From: Aliicoccus sp041838435
GTDB lineage: Bacteria > Bacillota > Bacilli > Staphylococcales > Salinicoccaceae
Assembly: GCA_041838435.1 (NCBI GenBank)
Contig: JBGYPO010000014.1
Coordinates: forward strand, 1-15,824
Reading direction: 5' to 3'
DNA length: 15,824 nt
In this document: piece after piece, positions 1-7,448 of the stretch
Layout of the letters: each line of letters begins with the position of its first letter
Position numbering within the stretch: position 1 is the stretch's first letter
Notes under the pieces: generated by a model
Database searches by the model: none
What the model was told of the DNA's origin: nothing
What the model saw: only the letters and a program-made list of their open reading frames with translations
Translations under genes and position numbers: made by a program

Positions 1-1
1 A

Positions 2-91
2 AATAATGTCTTTGATTATAGTAATTTAGAACACTGCTTTTCTCAATCAGAAGCATACTTTAACACTTTGAAGTTAGTCTATTACAAATAA
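2..91 (+). CDS. C-terminal tail of an unidentified upstream gene (partial)
   Basis: An open frame enters from the left edge and runs 29 codons to TAA at 89-91, ending 23 bases before the fni start. The decoded end (…SEAYFNTLKLVYYK) is not a tail I can assign. The close spacing and the lack of a clear promoter before fni suggest that this gene and the carotenoid genes share a transcript. A 29-codon open frame can arise by chance in AT-rich DNA, so this is a modest call. A carotenoid glycosyl- or acyltransferase would fit the context, but nothing in the residues shows it. Confidence 0.35.
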   Translation, partial: NNVFDYSNLEHCFSQSEAYFNTLKLVYYK

Positions 92-101
92 TTACCAACT
101 T

Positions 102-108
102 AGAGGAG
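102..108 (+). promoter_or_regulatory. Ribosome binding site of fni
   Basis: AGAGGAG lies six bases before the ATG at 115 and fixes that start. I see no convincing sigma-A or sigma-B promoter between 1 and 101, so transcription may come from further upstream. Confidence 0.7.
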
Positions 109-114
109 TCGTCT

Positions 115-1164
115 ATGCAAAATGACAACATTAGAAGCCGGAGAAAAGACGCACACGTTGAACATGTACTAAAACAAGAGCCGGTATTTACAGATGATTT
201 TGGCCGTGTTCACCTCATTCATCAATCAATACCAAAGTATGATTTATCGGACATTGATTTGTCTGCTGAGTTTGGGAGCTTTAACTGGAGAACACCTATC
301 TACATCAATGCAATGACTGGTGGCAGTGAATGGACAAAATCTATTAATGGAAAGCTTGCGCAAGTTGCAAAAGAAACTGGTTTACCGATGGCACTTGGAT
401 CGATGCATGCAGCAATTAAAGATCCGTCACTAAAACATACATTTACCATTGCACGTGATATTAATCCCAATGGGTTTCTCATGGCAAATATAGGTGCCGA
501 CGTCCCACTTGAAGGTGCAGAGCAGACAATTCAATTGGTTGATGCACAGGCACTGCAGATTCATGTCAATGCTGCACAGGAATTAATTATGCCTGAAGGT
601 GAGCGTGTATTTAAATCATGGCTCAGTAACATAGAAAATATCATTAAACATGTAGATGTCCCTGTTATCGTCAAAGAGGTTGGTTTTGGCATGAGTCAAG
701 AGACTATGAAAGAACTTTATGATATAGGTGTAAAACATATAGATATCAGTGGCAGGGGCGGTACTAACTTTGCTGTTATTGAGAATCAAAGACGCGCGCA
801 TCAAGAGATGGATTACATGTCCTCATGGGGTCAGTCCACCGTTATAACGCTATTGGAATCGAAGTCATATCAGCATAAGATTTCAGTCCTGGCCAGCGGC
901 GGTGTTATAACGCCGTTAGATGCTGTAAAATGTCTGGTTCTCGGCGCTGAGGCGGTTGGAATGTCAAAGAATTTATTAGAACATGTCATGCATCATGGGG
1001 TTGATGAAACGGTTCAGTATGTCGAGAACTTTATCTATCAAATGAAGAAAATATCAGTATTAATTAATTCACAAAATATAAAAGAAATTCAACAGTCACC
1101 AAGGTATTTAGATCAAACGCTAACACATTGGTTAAGACAGAGAGTAGGGATGAGTAATGAGTAA
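115..1164 (+). CDS. fni: Type 2 isopentenyl-diphosphate delta-isomerase
   Basis: This FMN- and NADPH-dependent cytosolic enzyme interconverts isopentenyl-PP and dimethylallyl-PP, the building blocks for farnesyl-PP. The 349-residue protein has the family length. Visible family marks are the N-terminal RRKDAHVEH, the TGG of strand one (near residue 68), ALGSMHAAIKD, the HVNAAQE/MPEGER stretch, VPVIVKEVGFGMS, the flavin-phosphate loop SGRGGTNFAVIENQRR and ASGGVITPLDAVKCLVLGAEAVGMS. The TIM-barrel order is intact with no truncation. The start follows an AGAGGAG site. The gene overlaps crtN by eight bases, so the isomerase is translationally coupled to the pigment genes and presumably raises precursor supply for C30 carotenoid synthesis. 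In S. aureus fni is, to my knowledge, not in the crt operon, so this linkage is a local feature. Confidence 0.95.
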   Translation: MQNDNIRSRRKDAHVEHVLKQEPVFTDDFGRVHLIHQSIPKYDLSDIDLSAEFGSFNWRTPIYINAMTGGSEWTKSINGKLAQVAKETGLPMALGSMHAAIKDPSLKHTFTIARDINPNGFLMANIGADVPLEGAEQTIQLVDAQALQIHVNAAQELIMPEGERVFKSWLSNIENIIKHVDVPVIVKEVGFGMSQETMKELYDIGVKHIDISGRGGTNFAVIENQRRAHQEMDYMSSWGQSTVITLLESKSYQHKISVLASGGVITPLDAVKCLVLGAEAVGMSKNLLEHVMHHGVDETVQYVENFIYQMKKISVLINSQNIKEIQQSPRYLDQTLTHWLRQRVGMSNE

Positions 1165-2653
1165 AACAGCAATTGTTGTCGGTGCAGGAGTTGCAGGGTT
1201 AGCAAGTGGTATTCGTTTACAGAATGCAGGATATGACGTGACTATCGTTGAACGTCATCATAAGGTAGGGGGCAAGATGAGCCAGCTTACATTCGATGGG
1301 TATACTTTTGATTTAGGACCAACTATCGTAATGATGCCAGAGCTATACAGAGAAATTTTTGAAATTACAGGGCGTAAAGCAGAAGATTATATTTCCCTTG
1401 AACGCGTAGATCCAATGTACAGCAGTTATTTCGATGATGGACAGACACATATCCGCGCAACGAATGACCTTGTTGACACGATGGAAATGCTTGAACCAAT
1501 GGGTGATGCAGAAGGCTTTTTAAAATATTTAAGCACTTTATATTCTCGTTTTCTTATTGCCAAAGATCACTTATTACAGCGTTCATTCCGCTCCAACAAA
1601 GAATTTTATAATCCATTTATATTGAGCCAGGGATTGAAACTTAAAACGTTGGATTCAGCAGATAACTTATTAAAGAAATACATAAAAGATAAACGCATGC
1701 GTCAAATGATAGCTTTCCAAACTTTATATATTGGTATATCACCATTTAAAGGTCCTTCCATTTATACGATTATCCCAATGATTGAATATGTATATGGCAT
1801 CTGGTTTATCCGTGGCGGCATGTATAGTATGGCAAAGGGTATGGCAAAATTATTTGAAGAAATTGGCGGTAAAATTTTACTTAATCATGACGTTGATGAG
1901 ATTTTAATTGAAAATTCTAAAACGTATGGTATTCGTGTGAATGGAGAAACAATGCCTTCAGATATTGTCGTTTGTAACGCAGATTTCCCTCATGCTATGA
2001 AACATCTCGTAAAAGACACTAAGTATAAAGGTAAATATACAGATGAGAAAATCGATAAGATGGACTATTCCTGTTCTTGTTATGTTATGTATTTTGGAAT
2101 GGATAAAAAATATGAAGAAATCGTTGATATTCACAACTTTGTATTCTCAGACGACTTAGATGAAAATATTAATCAAATATTTGAAGGTGACCATCTCGAT
2201 GATCCATCGCTTTACATGTATATCGCAAGTAAAGCAGACCCGTCACTTGCACCAGATGGAAAAGATGGCATATACGTGTTGATGCCGGTTTCAAATAATG
2301 CTACAGCTAAAGAACCCTGGACGGATTCGACATCCAGAATCTATCGTCAAAAAGCAATTGATAAAATTACGAAACTTCCAGGAATGCATAATTTTGAAAA
2401 AGAAATCATCAGTGAAAAACAATTTACACCGAATGACTTTGAATCTATATTTAATGCTTATAACGGTGCAACATTTGGAATCAGTCCGAAGCTGACTCAG
2501 AGTAACCATATGCGTCCACAAAGCACAGCAACACATTGTAAAGGATTGTATTTTACAGGGAGCAGCACGCATCCAGGCGCGGGCGTACCAATCGTATTAT
2601 TGTCCGCTAAGATAGCAGCAAATGATATTATCAGCGATGAAAAATCGAGGTGA
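1157..2653 (+). CDS. crtN: 4,4'-diapophytoene (dehydrosqualene) desaturase CrtN
   Basis: This FAD-dependent desaturase is predicted to introduce double bases of conjugation into 4,4'-diapophytoene, giving yellow 4,4'-diaponeurosporene at the membrane. The 498-residue protein opens with the dinucleotide-binding motif GAGVAGL (residues 9-15) and an acidic residue at the end of strand two (VERHHKVGGKM). Further along it has the segments GPTIVMMPELY, FQTLYIGISPFKGPSIY, MDYSCSCYVMY, FTPNDFE and the C-terminal flavin-binding STHPGAGVPIVLLSAKI. These agree closely with S. aureus CrtN as I remember it, and better than with CrtP, which separates it from the paralogue at 3535. The ATG overlaps the end of fni, with an AGGGATGAG-type site inside fni. 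crtM follows four bases after the stop. The carotenoid class (C30 rather than C40) is inferred from this similarity. Confidence 0.9.
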   Translation: MSKTAIVVGAGVAGLASGIRLQNAGYDVTIVERHHKVGGKMSQLTFDGYTFDLGPTIVMMPELYREIFEITGRKAEDYISLERVDPMYSSYFDDGQTHIRATNDLVDTMEMLEPMGDAEGFLKYLSTLYSRFLIAKDHLLQRSFRSNKEFYNPFILSQGLKLKTLDSADNLLKKYIKDKRMRQMIAFQTLYIGISPFKGPSIYTIIPMIEYVYGIWFIRGGMYSMAKGMAKLFEEIGGKILLNHDVDEILIENSKTYGIRVNGETMPSDIVVCNADFPHAMKHLVKDTKYKGKYTDEKIDKMDYSCSCYVMYFGMDKKYEEIVDIHNFVFSDDLDENINQIFEGDHLDDPSLYMYIASKADPSLAPDGKDGIYVLMPVSNNATAKEPWTDSTSRIYRQKAIDKITKLPGMHNFEKEIISEKQFTPNDFESIFNAYNGATFGISPKLTQSNHMRPQSTATHCKGLYFTGSSTHPGAGVPIVLLSAKIAANDIISDEKSR

Positions 2654-2657
2654 TTAC

Positions 2658-3542
2658 ATGCACACATTACAATCTGATTATGAATATTGTGAATACATAA
2701 TTAAACAACATTCGAAAAGTTTTTATTTTGCTTTTTCAAAACTCAATGAACAAGACCGAAATGCCGTATTTGCAGTATATGCATTTTGTCGATTAGCAGA
2801 TGATGCTGTAGATGAGGCAACAACAGTTGAAGAAAAGATTGCCAATCTTGAATACCTAAATGAACAATTGTCACAATTCGAAAATGGGCATACGCCTGAC
2901 GATTCGGTATGGCGTGCATTACGTGACGTCCATAATAAATACACATTAGATTTAAATATGATGGCACTGCAACTGGAAGGTCAAAGAATGGATACAAGTT
3001 TTCAACAACCGGAGAATATTCTGGAACTTGAGACTTACAGTGAAAAGGTCGCGGGATCGGTTGGTGTGCTATTGTTACCGATAATATGCAGCAATAATCT
3101 AACTGCGCGTGTCAATCACGCATTAAGCCTCGGTGTCGCAATGCAATATACAAATATTTTAAGAGATATCGGCGAAGATATTCTGGAATTAAATCGCATT
3201 TATTTACCAAAAGATATGATGGCTGAGTATGGCGTAACTCATACACAATTAAAGCGCAATGTAATTGATGAGAACTTTATCAATCTGTGGGAATCTCTCG
3301 CAAAATTAGCAGAAGAGAAATATGATGACTTTTTAAAAGAAATCAAATATTACAAGAAAGAAGCGCAGTTTGGGTTACTGCTTGCTTTAAAAGTGTACCG
3401 GGAAATACTCGATGAAGTGCGCAGAAATGATTACGATTGTTTAAATCAGAAACAATATGTTTCTAAAGCACGAAAAACGATGATTGCAGCAGAGGCTATG
3501 TCTGTCTTAAAGAAGTTGAGAAAGGAAAATGTGTATGAGTAA
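2658..3542 (+). CDS. crtM: Dehydrosqualene (4,4'-diapophytoene) synthase CrtM
   Basis: This squalene/phytoene synthase family enzyme is predicted to join two farnesyl-PP molecules head to head into 4,4'-diapophytoene, the first committed C30 carotenoid step. With the start chosen here it has 294 residues, close to S. aureus CrtM. The early SKSFYFAF segment and both Mg-diphosphate motifs are present: D48-D49-A-V-D52 and D170-I-G-E-D174 (in NILRDIGED, followed by NRIYLP). I chose ATG 2658 because GAGGTGA at 2647-2653 gives good spacing. An in-frame ATG at 2622 would overlap crtN by 32 bases, adds 12 unrelated residues and lacks a ribosome site. The C30 assignment rests on its place between crtN and crtP. 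The stop overlaps the crtP start. Confidence 0.92.
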   Translation: MHTLQSDYEYCEYIIKQHSKSFYFAFSKLNEQDRNAVFAVYAFCRLADDAVDEATTVEEKIANLEYLNEQLSQFENGHTPDDSVWRALRDVHNKYTLDLNMMALQLEGQRMDTSFQQPENILELETYSEKVAGSVGVLLLPIICSNNLTARVNHALSLGVAMQYTNILRDIGEDILELNRIYLPKDMMAEYGVTHTQLKRNVIDENFINLWESLAKLAEEKYDDFLKEIKYYKKEAQFGLLLALKVYREILDEVRRNDYDCLNQKQYVSKARKTMIAAEAMSVLKKLRKENVYE

Positions 3543-5022
3543 GCGCTCTGTGCTTGTAATCGGTGGTGGTTTAGGCGGATTATCCGCAGCTATTTCATTA
3601 AAACAATCCGGTTTTGACGTTACAATTATTGAAAAGAATCAGCATTTTGGTGGTAAGTTAAATCGCCACACACAAGATGGATTTGGTTTTGATCTCGGTC
3701 CTTCATTGCTCACGATGCCTGAAGTATTTGAAAGGTTATTTAAGCGAAGCAACCGTTCGTTATATGATTATTTAACTCTTACAAAACTCGATTTGCAATG
3801 GCGTACATTTTTTACAGACAATCAAATCATTGATTTATATGCAGATTTAACTCTAATGAAAGATAATAATTCAAACTTGTCCAACAAAGATATTGATGAA
3901 CTGCGAGACTTTTATCAGTATGCTGAAAAACTCGACAAAATTACACAGCTTGGTTATTTTAATGAAGGATTCGATCGCTTAACAGATATTATTAAGTTTC
4001 ATGGTCCAGTTACCTCTCTCAGAGCATTTGATGTCGGTTCAACCATGCAGCAGGCCATCGATAAACGTGTTAGTAATCCGCATCTTAGAGATCTGTTAGG
4101 ATACTTTATAAAATACGTTGGGTCGAGTGCAAAACATGCACCGGCAATTTTAAACATGATGGCTTATATGCAAAAAAACCAGGGGGTCTGGTACGTGAAT
4201 GGTGGATTGCATGAGCTTGGCAATGCCATTACAACGCTCGCTCGTGAAATAGGTGTGAATATGGTAACTGGACAACATGTTAAAACGGCTGTTACTAAAA
4301 ACAAAATGATTGAAAAAGTGATTACATCAGATGGAGAAGAACTTCAAGCGGATATATATGTATCTAATATGGAAGTTATTCCGTTCTATACGCATGTGTT
4401 AGATATCAAACCTAAAAAGTTAGAGAAAATGAAACAGAAGTTTCCACCGGCAAGCTCTGGCTTAGTGATACATCTTGGAGTCAATAAAGAGTATGCACAA
4501 CTTAGACATCATAATTTCTTTTTCTCTAATGATTCAGATAAAAATTACACGCGCGTATTTGAAGAACACAAATTACCCGTGGATCCAACTATCTATTTGG
4601 TCAACACAAATAAAACAGACCCAAGCCAGGCACCAGAAGGTCACGAGAACATTAAAATTCTTCCTCATATCCCGCCGCTTACACATAATGCGTATACAGA
4701 AAAAGACTATGCAGACTTCCGTGAGTTAGTATTAGAGAAGCTAGAAAATATGGGACTTACTGATTTACGTAAACATATTGTGACTGAACACATGCTGACA
4801 CCACATGATATCGAATCAATGTATTTATCTCATGCTGGTGCTATATATGGTACTTTATCAGATAAAAAACTAAATAAAGGCTTCAAGCATCCTAAAAAAT
4901 CCGAGATTGCAGATAACCTCTATTTTGTCGGGGGCACAGTAAACCCAGGCGGCGGCATGCCTATGGTTACATTGAGTGGTATGAATGCTGCTGACTTAAT
5001 CACAAAAGAATATATGAAGTAG
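3535..5022 (+). CDS. crtP: 4,4'-diaponeurosporene oxygenase CrtP
   Basis: This is a second FAD-dependent CrtI-family protein, 495 residues, predicted to oxidise the terminal methyl of diaponeurosporene or diapolycopene to an aldehyde or acid at the membrane. It begins with GGGLGGLSAAIS and carries NRHTQDGFGFDLGPSLLTMP, IIKFHGP, LGYFIKYVGSS, LVNTNKTD and NPGGGMPMVTLSGM, which match S. aureus CrtP as I remember it and differ from the CrtN-type segments of the 1157 gene. ATG 3535 is preferred over an ATG two codons earlier (3529), because AAAGGA at 3521-3526 is eight bases from the former but only two from the latter. It overlaps the crtM stop and is the last gene of the operon. The exact oxidation state of the product cannot be read from sequence. 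Confidence 0.88.
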   Translation: MSKRSVLVIGGGLGGLSAAISLKQSGFDVTIIEKNQHFGGKLNRHTQDGFGFDLGPSLLTMPEVFERLFKRSNRSLYDYLTLTKLDLQWRTFFTDNQIIDLYADLTLMKDNNSNLSNKDIDELRDFYQYAEKLDKITQLGYFNEGFDRLTDIIKFHGPVTSLRAFDVGSTMQQAIDKRVSNPHLRDLLGYFIKYVGSSAKHAPAILNMMAYMQKNQGVWYVNGGLHELGNAITTLAREIGVNMVTGQHVKTAVTKNKMIEKVITSDGEELQADIYVSNMEVIPFYTHVLDIKPKKLEKMKQKFPPASSGLVIHLGVNKEYAQLRHHNFFFSNDSDKNYTRVFEEHKLPVDPTIYLVNTNKTDPSQAPEGHENIKILPHIPPLTHNAYTEKDYADFRELVLEKLENMGLTDLRKHIVTEHMLTPHDIESMYLSHAGAIYGTLSDKKLNKGFKHPKKSEIADNLYFVGGTVNPGGGMPMVTLSGMNAADLITKEYMK

Positions 5023-5037
5023 AAAGTCGATGTATAT

Positions 5038-5078
5038 ACATTATAATGCTATGCGATGTAACGTTATAATGTTTTTTT
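5038..5078 (+). terminator. Probable AT-rich terminator of the crt operon
   Basis: A nine-base inverted repeat, ACATTATAA (5038-5046) and TTATAATGT (5064-5072), encloses 17 bases and is followed by a run of T to 5078. The stem is weak because it is nearly all A-T, so this is a tentative call. The TATAAT strings inside it could instead be mistaken for promoter elements. Confidence 0.4.
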
Positions 5079-5132
5079 ATATCATTTTTGAGGTAAAGCA
5101 CTCTAGAGACAAAATATATATCTGGCATCTTG

Positions 5133-5138
5133 TATAAT
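5133..5138 (+). promoter_or_regulatory. Candidate -10 element for the M20 amidohydrolase gene
   Basis: A perfect TATAAT lies 34 bases before the ATG at 5172. No good -35 hexamer is seen: GAGACA at 5106-5111 is 21 bases away. The gene follows a probable terminator, so it needs its own promoter, and this is the best candidate. Confidence 0.4.
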
Positions 5139-5171
5139 AGAAGTGAATAATAATTTAAAGGTGGAGAAGCA

Positions 5172-6314
5172 ATGAGTTACGAAAAATATAAAGAAAGAGT
5201 AATTGAATATCGTCGACATTTACATGAGAACCCAGAGTTATCCTTTAAAGAATACGAAACGATTAAGTATATTAAAGGCATTTTGGGACAGATGAAGAAT
5301 TGTGAGATTAAAGACATTACTGAGACGAGTGCAGTAGCGATATTTAACAAGGGTAAAGGTAAAAAAATCGGCTTACGTGCAGACATTGATGCATTACCGA
5401 TTGAGGAAGAAACTGATGTAGAATTCAAATCAATAAACCCGGGTGTGATGCACGCATGTGGACATGACGGACATACTGCGACACTTCTCGGCGCTTTATG
5501 GTATATCAACGATAACATTGAAGAATTTGATAATGAAATCGTAGGGATATTTCAACACGCAGAAGAGTTAATTCCCGGTGGTGCACGTGAAATGGTTGAA
5601 ACTGGTTATTTTGATGACTTTGATTTTATCTATGGTCATCATCTATGGGCAATCATGGACTTCGGTAAAATGGATGTAAAAGCCGGACCTGCAAGTGGTA
5701 ACTCTGATTTATATCATATTGAGATTACAGGCAGCGGTGGTCATGCGAGTACACCAAATTTAAACTTAGATCCAATTATTGCTGCGTCGCAATTCGTAAA
5801 TAACATTCAAACGATTGTGTCTAGACATGCAGATCCGTTCCATCCAATTGTTGTTTCAAACACAGTGTTCCAGGCAGGACGTCTCGGTTCAGAAAACGTT
5901 ATACCAAACAAGGTGACACTTGGTGGATCTGTGAGAACGTTGAGACAAGAAGATAGAGAGCTTGTTAAAGATTTATTAAAGAAACATTTAGAGCAATTAA
6001 CAGCAGTAGGGTATAAATATGAATTAAATTATACTGATGGTTACGATGCCGTAATGAATGATGATGAAAAAACAGAATTTGTAAGAGGAATCGTTGAAGA
6101 GAATTTCCCGGGTGAACTTGTATCAGAACGACCAATGATGGGCGGCGAGGACTTTAGTGCGTTTAGTAACATTGTACCTTCATGCTATATATTCATTGGT
6201 GCGAAAGCTCCCGGCTATGACTATAATCACCACCATCCTAAGTTTAACCTGCTCGAAGATTCATTTGAGAAAGGCTATACAATGTTTGTTGAAGTTGCTA
6301 AGAATTATAAATAG
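5172..6314 (+). CDS. M20D-family metallo-amidohydrolase
   Basis: A 380-residue zinc-type hydrolase of the M20D family (aminoacylase/hippurate hydrolase/N-acetyldiaminopimelate deacetylase-like), predicted to cut an N-acyl amide bond in the cytosol. The fold is complete: N-terminal RRHLHENPELSFKEYET, GLRADIDALPIEEE (67-80), metal-binding HACGHDGH (94-101), the catalytic glutamates in FQHAEE (127-132), a GHH at 155-157, a dimerisation domain with GSGGHASTPN, then GGEDFS and the late HHHPKF ligand region. No signal peptide is seen. AAGGTGGAG just upstream supports the start. It stands alone between the crt operon and the DUF937 gene, so context gives no substrate. Lysine biosynthesis deacetylase (DapL-type) and general N-acyl amino acid hydrolase are both possible. 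Confidence 0.88.
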   Translation: MSYEKYKERVIEYRRHLHENPELSFKEYETIKYIKGILGQMKNCEIKDITETSAVAIFNKGKGKKIGLRADIDALPIEEETDVEFKSINPGVMHACGHDGHTATLLGALWYINDNIEEFDNEIVGIFQHAEELIPGGAREMVETGYFDDFDFIYGHHLWAIMDFGKMDVKAGPASGNSDLYHIEITGSGGHASTPNLNLDPIIAASQFVNNIQTIVSRHADPFHPIVVSNTVFQAGRLGSENVIPNKVTLGGSVRTLRQEDRELVKDLLKKHLEQLTAVGYKYELNYTDGYDAVMNDDEKTEFVRGIVEENFPGELVSERPMMGGEDFSAFSNIVPSCYIFIGAKAPGYDYNHHHPKFNLLEDSFEKGYTMFVEVAKNYK

Positions 6315-6385
6315 AATGTGTTGTTTCAAAAATTTTGGGTATTCATTAATTGATTGGATTACAAATTTAACTAGGAGTGAAGATT

Positions 6386-7015
6386 ATGGCTTTAATGGAT
6401 AATATAGGCAGCCTTGTCGGTGCTTTAATGCAACCCGATCAGAACCAAGAAGGGCAGGAACTTGCCAAACGTGCGGATGTTGACTCGAATAATTTTTCTA
6501 AGATAGCATCTCTTGGTTTACCATTGCTGTTACAAGGTATTAATCGTAATACACAAGATTCATCAGGGCTTGAGTCTTTTAATCAGGCACTTAATCAACA
6601 TCAGGAACGTAATAATTACGATAGTTTAAGTCAATTTGCACAGAATGTTGATACACAAGATGGCGATAAAATTCTTAACCATGTATTAAGTGGTGAGAAA
6701 AAAGAAGTAAGCAGCGGACTTGCAAACCGTCTAGGTGTAGATGGGCAGAGTGTATCACGCGTGCTTGCCATTTTAGCACCGATTGTTATGAAATATTTAG
6801 CAGATCAAAAACGTGAAAAGAACTTGGGCGCGCAAGATGTACATCACGAAAATCAAAATGTCTTACAGGAAGTTATTAGACAAGTTCAACAGCAGAACGG
6901 TTCCAGCCAAAGTGGATTTGGGATGTTAGGTGGATTGCTTGGATTAGGAAATGATTCAAATAAGCAGCAAAAAGATTCTGGATTACTTGGTGACGTGTTT
7001 AATTTATTTAAATAA
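6386..7015 (+). CDS. DUF937 family protein
   Basis: A 209-residue protein with the layout of DUF937 proteins, which have no established role that I know of. The N-terminal part is helical and Gln/Asn rich. The middle (about residues 95-150) has an SGEKKEVSSGLANRLGV segment leading into a hydrophobic helix, VSRVLAILAPIVMKYLAD. The tail is Gly/Gln/Ser rich, with GFGMLGGLLGLGNDS and GLLGDVFNLFK at the end. It has no signal peptide or catalytic motif. I chose ATG 6386 because AGGAG at 6373-6377 is eight bases upstream. A GTG at 6377 lies inside that ribosome site and is unlikely. A strong terminator follows, so this is the end of a transcript. The short gap after the amidohydrolase (about 70 bases) carries a GGGTAT motif discussed as a finding. 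Confidence 0.75.
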   Translation: MALMDNIGSLVGALMQPDQNQEGQELAKRADVDSNNFSKIASLGLPLLLQGINRNTQDSSGLESFNQALNQHQERNNYDSLSQFAQNVDTQDGDKILNHVLSGEKKEVSSGLANRLGVDGQSVSRVLAILAPIVMKYLADQKREKNLGAQDVHHENQNVLQEVIRQVQQQNGSSQSGFGMLGGLLGLGNDSNKQQKDSGLLGDVFNLFK

Positions 7016-7027
7016 TAGTTTTATGGT

Positions 7028-7067
7028 AGGCCCATTCAATTTAAATTGAATGGGCCTTTTGCTTTTT
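7028..7067 (+). terminator. Strong rho-independent terminator after the DUF937 gene
   Basis: A 30-base perfect palindrome occupies 7028-7057, with arms AGGCCCATTCAA and TTGAATGGGCCT around a TTTAAA centre. It is followed by TTTTGCTTTTTT. The T-rich side lies only on the + strand, so it serves the gene upstream and is not a two-way terminator. Confidence 0.9.
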
Positions 7068-7099
7068 TAATGTTGAAATTGATATGTGAAGCGACTGTA

Positions 7100-7338
7100 T
7101 GTGATTCAACACTGATTTTTTGGGCAGGAATCACATTTGGAGGGCCAGCGTGTGATTCAACACTGATTTTTTGGGCGGGAATCACATTTGGAGGGCCAGC
7201 GTGTGATTCAAGGCTGATTTTTGGGGTGGGAATCACATTTGGAAAACACCCTGCAACTCAGCGCCTATATTTAGACCGGGACTTGCATTTCAAATGTCGC
7301 CGTGCAACTCAGCGCCTGTATTTTGAACGGGAGTTGCA
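7100..7338. repeat. Five-unit tandem hairpin repeat array, 51-base period, two covarying stem classes
   Basis: Five units start at 7100, 7151, 7202, 7252 and 7303. Each is an 8-base arm, a 20-base loop and the complementary 8-base arm (36 bases), with spacers of 15, 15, 14 and 15 bases that all begin TTT. Units 1-3 have stems TGTGATTC/GAATCACA. Unit 5 has TGCAACTC/GAGTTGCA, and unit 4 has the same left arm with GACTTGCA, one mismatch. The two stem classes differ at three positions, each with the matching change on the other arm. The loops align with one another (A.C.CTG.TTTT… ending in G), so all five are related. The array fills the convergent space between two terminators. I see no gene in 7068-7386. 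The family name is unknown to me. Confidence 0.9.
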
Positions 7339-7386
7339 CGGCAGACTTCCCTTTATAAATCCCTCAGATGACCAAATTCGCCGAAC

Positions 7387-7426
7387 AAAAAAACCGCACT
7401 ACTGATGACTTCCATCAATAGTACGG
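7387..7426 (-). terminator. Rho-independent terminator of the minus-strand transporter gene
   Basis: Arms at 7394-7407 and 7413-7426 enclose a five-base loop. Read as minus-strand RNA, the 14-bp stem is complete with two G-U pairs and is followed by seven U (A run at 7387-7393). On the + strand the same two pairs would be mismatches, which shows the element works in the minus direction. It begins 22 bases after the transporter stop codon. Confidence 0.88.
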
Positions 7427-7448
7427 CCTCTTAATTTATAATTACCGA

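Noticed and set aside
2291..2572. 93-residue minus-strand frame and a 65-residue + frame inside crtN
   Set aside because: Both are shadows of crtN with no ribosome site and no recognisable protein features. The same applies to other antisense frames in fni, crtM, the amidohydrolase, nosZ, nosB and nosD.
5042..5070. Two TATAAT strings after crtP as promoters
   Set aside because: They are the arms of the inverted repeat read as the crt terminator. They have no -35 elements and lie more than 100 bases from the next start.
7100..7237. TGTGA and TCACA half-sites in repeat units 1-3 as CRP/FNR operators
   Set aside because: The half-sites are 26 bases apart instead of six, and units 4-5 lose the half-sites while keeping the hairpin.
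7100..7338. The array as a CRISPR
   Set aside because: The conserved parts are the hairpin arms and loops, and the spacers are near identical or short (14-15 bases). No unique spacers of CRISPR length and no cas genes are present.
7036..7405. Open reading frames on both strands across the hairpin array (119 residues on +, 66 on -) with repeated protein segments
   Set aside because: The 51-base period is 17 codons, so any stop-free unit stays open. There is no ribosome site, both strands are open and the changes between units preserve base pairing rather than protein sequence.
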